A stretch of DNA of 64,000 bases from Adiantum capillus-veneris (taxonomy: Eukaryota; Streptophyta; Polypodiopsida; Polypodiales; Pteridaceae): contig CM043967.1 in NCBI GenBank assembly GCA_014529385.2, forward strand, positions 83,828,278 through 83,892,277, given 5' to 3'. The stretch's first letter is position 1, and each line of letters begins with the position of its first letter. The notes beneath the pieces were generated by a model. That model made no database searches, was not told where the DNA came from, and was given only the letters and a program-made list of their open reading frames with translations. The translations under genes were made by a program, and so were the position numbers. Below are positions 57,884-64,000 of the stretch, piece by piece.

Positions 57884-58216
57884 TTTGCAAAAAAATCATC
57901 TCTCTTGAAGCTCAAAAACAACTCCAAGGATCCGAATTCTCCTTATGGCATGAAGGATAGAGGAAACCTTAACACAAATCACTTCTTTTCTCTACCACCT
58001 GTTAACACCAACACACCCCACCCTCCCATATACAGTGTCATAAAACCTAATATTTAACCAACCCAAATGATTTTCTCATATTAAAATGGTCATTTAATGT
58101 GGGAGAATAAACGGGAACAAGGGTTAGAATATAGGCAAGTGCTTACGGGTCTATCTTAACATGGGGTCAATAGTAAAGGGGTCCAAATGAGAGATGATCT
58201 GCCAAAGAGCAAGGCT
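57884..58216. other. No gene recognised
   Basis: Sequence between the unrecognised frame and the dispersed repeat. Nothing notable is seen. Confidence 0.4.
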
Positions 58217-58450
58217 AGCTAATGGAGCTTAAAGACCTTAGGGTTAGCTTCATTAAAGACCTCCAATGGTTAGTGTTAAAGTCATTTGACCTTAGGTAAG
58301 CTAGCATTGAGCTTAAGGTGGGAACCCGGCCCAAGCTTAAGGTGCTTGTCATGCTTCTGACTAATGTGATTGAGGTGCTTGAGGTGCTTAATGACTAAAG
58401 TTCTAAGGTGCTCCATGACTAAGGTGCTTGAGAGTAAGGTTCTCCACAAA
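58217..58450 (+). repeat. Dispersed repeat, copy 2 (also at about 12.3 kb)
   Basis: Same-orientation copy of 12,275-12,412, followed by its own iterated GTGCTTGAGGTGCTT phrases. Confidence 0.7.
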
Positions 58451-59093
58451 GTCAACATAATCCCTACTCATGAGGTAGCTAGCCCTAATTGTAGGGGCTA
58501 GAGAGAGAACACACATACCCTCACACAAGGCAAGCTCAGTACAAAGAAAGCAAATAGGACACTTGTCAAGCTCCTATTCATGTTGCCCTCATGGTGTGCC
58601 TAAAGCCTATTGGTTGGCCTCCCAAGGGGTCCAATGATAAATTAGTTAATTTAATTATTTATTTATGCATTTATCAAGTCCTCTCTCTCAAAGGGGAAAG
58701 GGGGACACTTGTCCCAGGGCTATCCTTGTTGCTTGTTATCCACTAGGTCTGTGATTGGCCAAGCTTGAGGAGGTCCAATCAAATGCCAGAGAGTGCTAGA
58801 AGAGGGGGTCCACCAAATCAAGAAGGGGGGTTGCTTGGGGGGTATAGTCTCCCACACACACACTGTAACATTTAATGGCCTAGTAACTTGTGTGTAACGG
58901 AAAATAACATGAACATAGTGAGCATTTCATTAGAATAGATTACTAATGAGCATAGCAAGAATGCTTGGTTGGAGAGAGCAAAAAAAATCATAACACCTAG
59001 TTAGATAGGCATGAACAATACTGCAAAAGAGAGATAAATTAAGCTATTGACAACAGTTGAGGAACGGATTTACATGGAGCCGGTCCCATTAGG
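58451..59093. repeat. Old dispersed-repeat sequence flanking the histone-containing element
   Basis: Shares 58,990-59,093 with 32,370-32,470, and part of 58,690-58,860 with about 32,830-32,990 in inverted orientation. Similarity to the 32-kb copy ends at GGTCCC (59,081-59,086), which may be the left boundary of the element to the right. Confidence 0.5.
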
Positions 59094-59466
59094 GGAATTT
59101 TGAGGTCATTTTTGTGCCTTTTAGCGTGTAGAGAGAGAGTGGTCTCAACCAATGGTTGAAGAGCTTCCGTTACGGAACCTCTATTTTTGAAAACTCACAA
59201 AAAAAGCAAATAGTCTATCTTTACCGCAACTTTGAGCTGGTAAATAGCAATGTAAACAAGTAAAAGTGCAAAGGCATTTAATAGCTGTCGCTTTTAGAAA
59301 GACGTACTTCTCATATTATATTGTTTTCATTTTGCACGTTGCCATCATAAAACAATGTTTGGATTATATCTCATGATCTTTTCCAGTTTTGAACCGTTTT
59401 TTGCACATTCTGCTTATTCCTCTCTTGAACTCAGACTAGACTTCTCTGCTCATTTCTTTTTTCACC

Positions 59467-60153
59467 ATGGAATCTTCATCACGATCAAAACGACCAAGAA
59501 CTTCCATTGAAGCCATTATCACTTACAACACGACTGATCAAAATGGACAGAGTAGAATTTCTATATTCATGCCCATTGTAGTTTCTATAGACTTGTTCTC
59601 TAATGCTGAAGTCAGAAAATCTAGAACAATGTTTTCAGTGAAGACTTTAGACTCAGCAAATGTACTTGAATTTGTGGATGAGGGTTGGAACACCAAAACA
59701 GTGAATGGAATCACTTGTTATGTGCAAGCTGGCTCAATTGCTTGCAAATACATGATAGGGACACAAAACTTCATTATGTCATTTTATTACTGAAGATGGC
59801 ACTATGTTGGTGGTCAGCTAACTCCACTTGATCAAGACATGGAGGACTTCATTGACAGCCCAATAGAAGACATTGATATATGGGTAAACAATGAGCATCT
59901 GTCAATTGTAAAGATAAGAGGCATGTGTATCTTACAACAATTGAGATTGGACCTGCAAAATGATGAAATTGAACTGCCCACAACATTCTGCTTTCAAGTA
60001 AATGGTAGAAAGGTAACTATTATGCCTAAAAGTCTCTTGTTCTCTTATTGGTTCTTTATTTAACTTTGACTGTTTTTGTAGGTATCAAAAAGGAATGAAA
60101 ACAGGCTACAGTGCAAGGACATCTTGGATGGCATTGTACATTTGGTGCCTTAA
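59467..60153 (+). pseudogene. Two-exon gene of unknown function with one in-frame stop
   Basis: Exon 1 (59,467-60,012) starts MESSSRSKRPRTSIEAI, with a possible basic nuclear-localisation patch (SKRPR). Exon 2 is 60,082-60,153 (VSKRNENRLQCKDILDGIV), after a GTAACT...TTTGTAG intron. Phases match, giving 205 codons. A single TGA at 59,791-59,793 interrupts the otherwise continuous frame, which resumes WHYVGGQLTPLDQDMEDF. The central part alternates beta-like hydrophobic segments (ISIFMPIVVSIDL, TCYVQAGSIACKYMI) with an acidic stretch (DSPIEDIDIWVNNEH). I recognise no domain. Its 3' end faces the 3' end of the H3-Ulp1 gene about 310 bases away. Confidence 0.6.
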
Positions 60154-60461
60154 ACATCCTTCAAGGCAATTTTGTAACACATGCCCTGCGAGGATCTTAT
60201 TTTGTATCACATGACCTACAAGGATCTTATTTTGTATCACATGATTTAAAAGGATCTTTATTTTGTTATTGAAATGCAACTTTTTCAAACATCCAATGAT
60301 TTGATTTTGTAACAGAGTCTTAAAACAAGTATTCAATTTCAAATATTTGCACTTACATACAAGGGTCCATACAAGGGCCAATTGGTTACAAGTGGGCTAT
60401 AGAATAGACAATTGGATACAATAGAGAACTGAGAAGCTTGATACAAGTGGGCTACAATAAG

Positions 60462-62536
60462 CTAGAATAGTTTTTTGGCAGGAGTTTTCCTGTCCCTAGG
60501 GGACTTCCTTAATGGGGTTGGTGCTTTTGCAGGAGATTTTCTTTTTGAAGTGGGCTCTTTTGTCCTTGGAGATTTTCTTTTTGAAGTGGGCTTGACTGGA
60601 GGGCTTGAAGGCTGCTTCCTCTTTCTCTTATCATCCATCTCTTCACTTGCCTTTTCCTGCTCACCACTCTCTTCTTCATCTTCCAGCTTTGCTTTCCCCT
60701 TCTCTTCAACATCATCATCTTCAAATACCTCTTGCAGTTCTCCATTTGCTTCAATCATATACTTGATAATCCTTGCTCTTGTCAACCATAGCACTCTCTG
60801 TTGATCTATACAAGGCAATAGAAAGCAAGTTTTAGGAACAATAAAATGAGAAAAAATACAGCTGGCAAATATGAAATATGCTATACTTCTATATCCTGAT
60901 TGTCATTGCAGTATATGAAGTCCAAGAGGAGCTTGGCATTTGTCAATACCCTCCATCCACATGAATGGCTTTCAGGCTGGATTGGAACTTGCAATTCATT
61001 ACATGTATTTTTGGGAAAAAATCTTTGAGGATAATCCATTGAAGTGAACAAAGCATAAAGAATTCCAACCTTCACCACTACAAAATGGATGTCATTCAGC
61101 ATCTATAAATCTTATAGTAGCACTATCCAAAATTCTTTATAAATGAGGTTCTGCTTTACTAAAAGTATGTGCTTATGGTTTACAAAATGTGTCTGCTGCT
61201 ATACTTACAATTTTGCTTGACCATGTACTCCAGCAAGAGAATTGACAAAGTAGCATTTTCTTTTCACAATATCAATTGCAATTAAACTCCAATGTGAGCT
61301 ATAAAAACAAGCCTCAGTTAGCCTTCTAACGTGAATTAGCAAATTCTCTTCACAAGGTGTAGGTAGAAAACTTACCTCTCATGATAAGGAATCAAGAAAA
61401 ATTCACAGATTTCCAAGTCCACATGAGTCAACCACTTTGTGAGCTCTCTAATGTTTGTCTCTGTCCTGAGAAATTGGGAGATAGCAGGGTCTAAAATCTC
61501 CACCTTTTGTTGAAGGTCTGGCTCATATGAATGCATCATTAACCTAGTAAAGAGTTCTTGTTATATAAAGAGTTCTTGCTATAAACAAAAATACAGAGTA
61601 AAACAAAAACAACCTAAGGTATGTGATAAGGAGTGGAGAATTCATCTCCTTGGTCCAGTCCTTGAGAATTTCCAAGGTCTCAGAGTCAAGTGAATTGTAA
61701 TCCTCCCTAGGATCCTCCCCACTGAACAGAGTGACAACAAAACCAGTAGGATTGACACTCCTCAAGAGGGGCACTGGCTGAGGTTCCAACAGGTCAAGCT
61801 CCTTTCTCTCTGCAATTTCCTTGTCTTACTTGGCTCTCTTTTTCCTTTCCTTTTCCTCTTCTTCAGTAATATCAAAAACTCCTACTTCAGGCTCCTTGGG
61901 CTTCCTCCATGGAGGAATGTTGAGAATATTGAATGCCTTTATATCATGCATAGGGACAGGCTCCAAAATTTTTGAAAACCTGTATGTCAGCCTCCTAAGA
62001 GTGATCATGTCTTTGTCCATCAGAGTAACCCTATGGGCATGAGCTGCACAAATATAGGCATCTTGGAAAATCTCAATCATAAAGTCCTCAGAAGCCTCCT
62101 GGATACATGCCAATGCAGTACTAGTCCACCTCATGGAAATCTTATACTCCTCTACAACTTGTCTGCACAGTCTCTCGAAGGGCAGTTTGGGAATTGCAAG
62201 ATTGATGGCCTTTATGGCCTTCCTTATCTCTCTTAGACATTTGACCCCCTGCTTGAACTTTCTCTTTGTAAGGAGAGGCTTAAGCTACACAGGCTTGGAA
62301 GCCTTCCTCTGATGTGTATCTTTCCTTTTGCTTGTTTTAGGGTCGGGTAGAGAAGAATCCTTCCTTTGAGATTTGGTCTTCTTTGTGCCAGCAGAGGTTG
62401 GTTTGCCAGGATCTTTAGAAGTGGATGGTTGGTTTGGTAAAGTACTAGCTGAAGCTTTGCTAGGCTTAGGAATCTCTTCTTCATCTTTGGATAGAGGCTC
62501 ATCAACTTTCCTTGCAGTCTTCTTGGTCCTTGCCAT
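60462..62536 (-). pseudogene. Histone H3-Ulp1 protease fusion gene, five exons, two in-frame stops
   Basis: Exons are approximately 62,536-61,614, 61,543-61,376, 61,298-61,209 (or 61,229), 61,102-60,887 and 60,797-60,462; about 570 codons. Residues 1-16 copy an H3 tail (MARTKKTARKVDEPLSK). Residues 17-85 are a Ser/Pro/Lys linker. Residues about 88-187 form an H3 histone fold (GVKCLREIRK, KLPFERL, IQEASEDF, CAAHAHRVTLMDKDM). A linker follows to about 360, then a Ulp1/C48-like domain: HWSLIAID (His), YFVNSLAG (Asn where Asp is usual) and VPIQPESHSCGW (Gln and Cys). The last exon is acidic, then Lys/Ser/Pro-rich (SKRKSPRTKEP). A TAG at 62,287-62,285 and a TAA at 61,828-61,826 break exon 1. The exon 3/4 phase fits only with the weaker donor GGA|GTACAT. 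By family, the parts suggest a chromatin-binding deSUMOylase; that function is inferred. Confidence 0.85.
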
Positions 62537-63014
62537 CTTCAAAAGGAATAGGAATGATTGTTGCACAAAAAACAAAAAACATTAGTAACAAACAACAAAC
62601 ATTTTTTTCCTATTATGACACCCCGTGCGGGATAACCATAGCATTGGAAGTTTCCACCTTCCAAGCGGCTCGCGACCGAGTGACACCCCGTAGGCGAAAT
62701 AGCAAAGCGAGGAAAAAGTTCACACATACAAAGATCGCGCACGGGGTGACGGGGTGACGATTGTTCTTCTTGGTCCTTGCCATCTTCAAAAGGAATAGGA
62801 ATGATTGCTGCACAACAAACAACAAACATTAGTAACAAACAACAAACATTTTTTTCCTATTATGACACCCCGTGCGGGATAACCATAGCATTGGAAGTTT
62901 TCACCTTCCAAGCAGCTCGCGACCGAGTGACACCCCGTAGGCGAAATAGCAAAGCGAGGAAAAAGTTCACACATACAAAGATCGTGCACGAGGTGACGGG
63001 GTGACAATTGTTCC
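62521..63014. repeat. 247-bp tandem duplication in the shared upstream region
   Basis: The unit from TCTTGGTCCTTGCCATC (62,521) to the next occurrence at 62,768 is repeated nearly exactly through about 63,014. Each unit includes, on the minus strand, the start codon and first codons MARTKK of the H3-Ulp1 gene plus about 230 bases upstream. Only the inner copy continues into the gene; the outer one reads MARTKKNNRHP and stops making sense. Each unit carries two ACACCCCGT motifs. Confidence 0.95.
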
Positions 63015-63309
63015 AAGTGCGGGTAAAATTGGGTTGTGAAAGCGCCGCAAGAATCGGATAATAGCGCAGCAAGAATCGGGAAAAATTGGGCAAGAATGTG
63101 CTCGATTTGAGTGCTTCTCGGGCTTGTATAGGGCGCTATGCGCAACTCCCTAGGCGCATACTAGCCGTTGGGCACAAACTTAGAGGCGGAAACCGCTTGG
63201 CACACCCCCCGAGGCGGCATTTTTGGCCATATAAACAACCTACCCAACACACTTTTCCGCTCATTGTCCTTCACAAGGCTAGAAATAAAGCCTCCAAGCG
63301 ACACCCCGT
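62618..63309. promoter_or_regulatory. Divergent promoter region with ACACCCCGT motifs
   Basis: Five exact ACACCCCGT copies (62,618; 62,683; 62,865; 62,930; 63,301), plus variants such as ACACACCGT near 63,345, lie between the start of the minus-strand H3-Ulp1 gene and the plus-strand gene at 63,624. A TATAAA at 63,230-63,235 is positioned for the plus-strand gene. The region is GC-rich compared with its surroundings. The repeated motif is a candidate site for an element-encoded DNA-binding protein. Confidence 0.55.
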
Positions 63310-63623
63310 GCGCGAATTTTGAAGGTGTCGACCGCTTACCCAGTGACACACCGTAAGCGAATTTATTGAGTGCCAACTCTCTCCTCACCCTCACAGCTCG
63401 CATAGCAAGTGACACAATTTGTTGTAATTCTTTCTTGCTTGCTTAGATTTACAACTTGCATACTTGTTTGTAAACCATTATTAGTTTTTTGCATTATTAA
63501 GGAAGGGTAGTTTATTGATATATTTTAGTCATAGAAGAAATATATTTCTTAATGTCATGTCTACTTCTTAATGTCTTGATGGACTTCTCTTTTCTCTTTC
63601 TCAGACATTTGTGGATTGTCATA

Positions 63624-64000
63624 ATGGATACAGAGGATATGCAAGAGACCGCTGATGAGAGGCTGATGTCTTTTCTTTACAAAGTTAATGAACTTGCAAG
63701 ATTTCAAAGTGTCAAAGAGATTTTTAATGATGCCTTTGAGCTTCAACTACTTGTGGATGGCTTCTCCACACAAATTAGTGAATTGATAGAGATATATACA
63801 GCATTGACCAAAGATCACAGGCTTGATAATCTTGTTCATTTTCTTGATATATGCAAAGCAGGTAGCTTGGCAAGGACAGGTATTGCAAAGAAGTGTTCAA
63901 GCCTTCATCCAGACTGGAAAAAGATCATAAAGCCTTGCAAATTTCATGGTAATATGCATTGCCAGTTGGTAGAGTATGACCTTGGACTTATCATTTTCTT
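63624..64000 (+). CDS. Partial open gene running off the window, function unknown
   Basis: From the ATG at 63,624 the frame stays open to the last base, giving about 125 codons (MDTEDMQETADERLMSFLYK, ELQLLVDGFSTQISELIEIY, NLVHFLDICKAGSLARTGIA, HPDWKKIIKPCKFHGNMHC). A TTTCTCTTTCTCAG acceptor ends at 63,604, suggesting a leader intron, and a TATAAA lies at 63,230. It diverges from the H3-Ulp1 gene across the shared upstream region. The Cys/His-containing end (CKFHGNMHC) could start a zinc-binding part. I recognise no family. Its place makes it a candidate for the element's transposase, but this is inference. Confidence 0.55.
   Translation, partial: MDTEDMQETADERLMSFLYKVNELARFQSVKEIFNDAFELQLLVDGFSTQISELIEIYTALTKDHRLDNLVHFLDICKAGSLARTGIAKKCSSLHPDWKKIIKPCKFHGNMHCQLVEYDLGLIIF

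Larger units (their letters stand above)
59094..64000. mobile_element. Putative multigene element with histone H3-Ulp1 gene (right end outside window)
   Basis: Three genes are arranged as in a compact DNA transposon. A plus-strand gene lies at 59,467-60,153, the minus-strand H3-Ulp1 gene converges on it (62,536-60,462), and a plus-strand gene diverges at 63,624. Ulp1-type proteases are common passengers of plant and animal DNA transposons, which supports an element. The left limit is inferred from where a flanking repeat loses similarity to its copy at 32.4 kb; no terminal inverted repeat can be checked because the right side is missing. It could instead be a decayed host locus. Confidence 0.5.

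Noticed and set aside
60475-60804. Plus-strand Ser/Leu-rich open frame opposite the last H3-Ulp1 exon
   Set aside because: It is the antisense shadow of the acidic and SPK-rich exon. The minus strand has in-phase splice sites and continues the protein; the plus frame has no such support.
61826-62536. An ordinary host histone H3 gene or processed H3 pseudogene
   Set aside because: The fold is collinear with H3, but the tail-to-fold linker is much longer and unlike H3. The frame also continues through a spliced linker into a Ulp1 domain. A processed host pseudogene would have neither.
1-64000. tRNA, rRNA or other structural RNA genes
   Set aside because: I looked for cloverleaf-type conserved blocks and saw none that were convincing by eye. 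A dedicated scan could still find one.

Overview
The window looks like nuclear DNA of a land plant with a large, transposon-rich genome. It carries a complete two-exon alpha-expansin gene, plant-type GT-AG introns, CACTA, Ty3/gypsy, Ty1/copia and LINE remnants, a decayed PPR gene and many long microsatellites. A fern or another non-flowering vascular plant would fit, but the sequence does not settle this. Only the expansin gene looks like an intact host gene. Almost everything else is mobile DNA at different stages of decay.

Layout. 1-12 kb: decayed LTR retroelements, including a coiled-coil gag-like region with a polypurine tract and 3' LTR near 2.7 kb, and a rearranged chromodomain-type gypsy element at 7.4-11.9 kb. 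12-14.4 kb: a GCACTT-rich satellite split by a 648-bp terminal-inverted-repeat element with an 8-bp target duplication. 14.8-21.5 kb: the expansin gene (minus strand), with duplicated copies of its 3' flank and an expansin fragment fused to copia integrase. 21.7-24 kb: duplicated LINE-type sequence. 24.4-32.3 kb: a retroelement with an unusual reverse transcriptase, bracketed by two direct repeats of about 0.85-0.9 kb that each begin at a (CA)n tract. 33-43.5 kb: decayed ORFs, a PPR pseudogene, a hairpin array and a LINE fragment.

43,535-51,900 is an end-to-end CACTA transposon. It has a minus-strand TnpD-type transposase and a plus-strand accessory gene that diverge from a central promoter. 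The motif GCGGTAA/TTACCGC occurs at both ends and again beside that promoter, and a palindromic minisatellite fills the 5'-UTR intron of the accessory gene. Its insertion site is shown by an uninterrupted related repeat unit at about 52.3 kb. Both genes carry stops or frameshifts.

59.1-64.0 kb (running off the window) holds the most unusual locus. A minus-strand, five-exon reading frame joins a histone H3-like tail and a gap-free H3 histone fold to a Ulp1/C48-type cysteine protease domain and an acidic-then-basic C-terminus. A convergent two-exon gene of unknown function (59,467-60,153) lies downstream. A divergent, still-open gene (from 63,624) shares a GC-rich upstream region containing a 247-bp tandem duplication. 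I infer a multigene DNA transposon that captured a histone H3. This copy has two in-frame stops, so an intact relative elsewhere in the genome would be needed for function.
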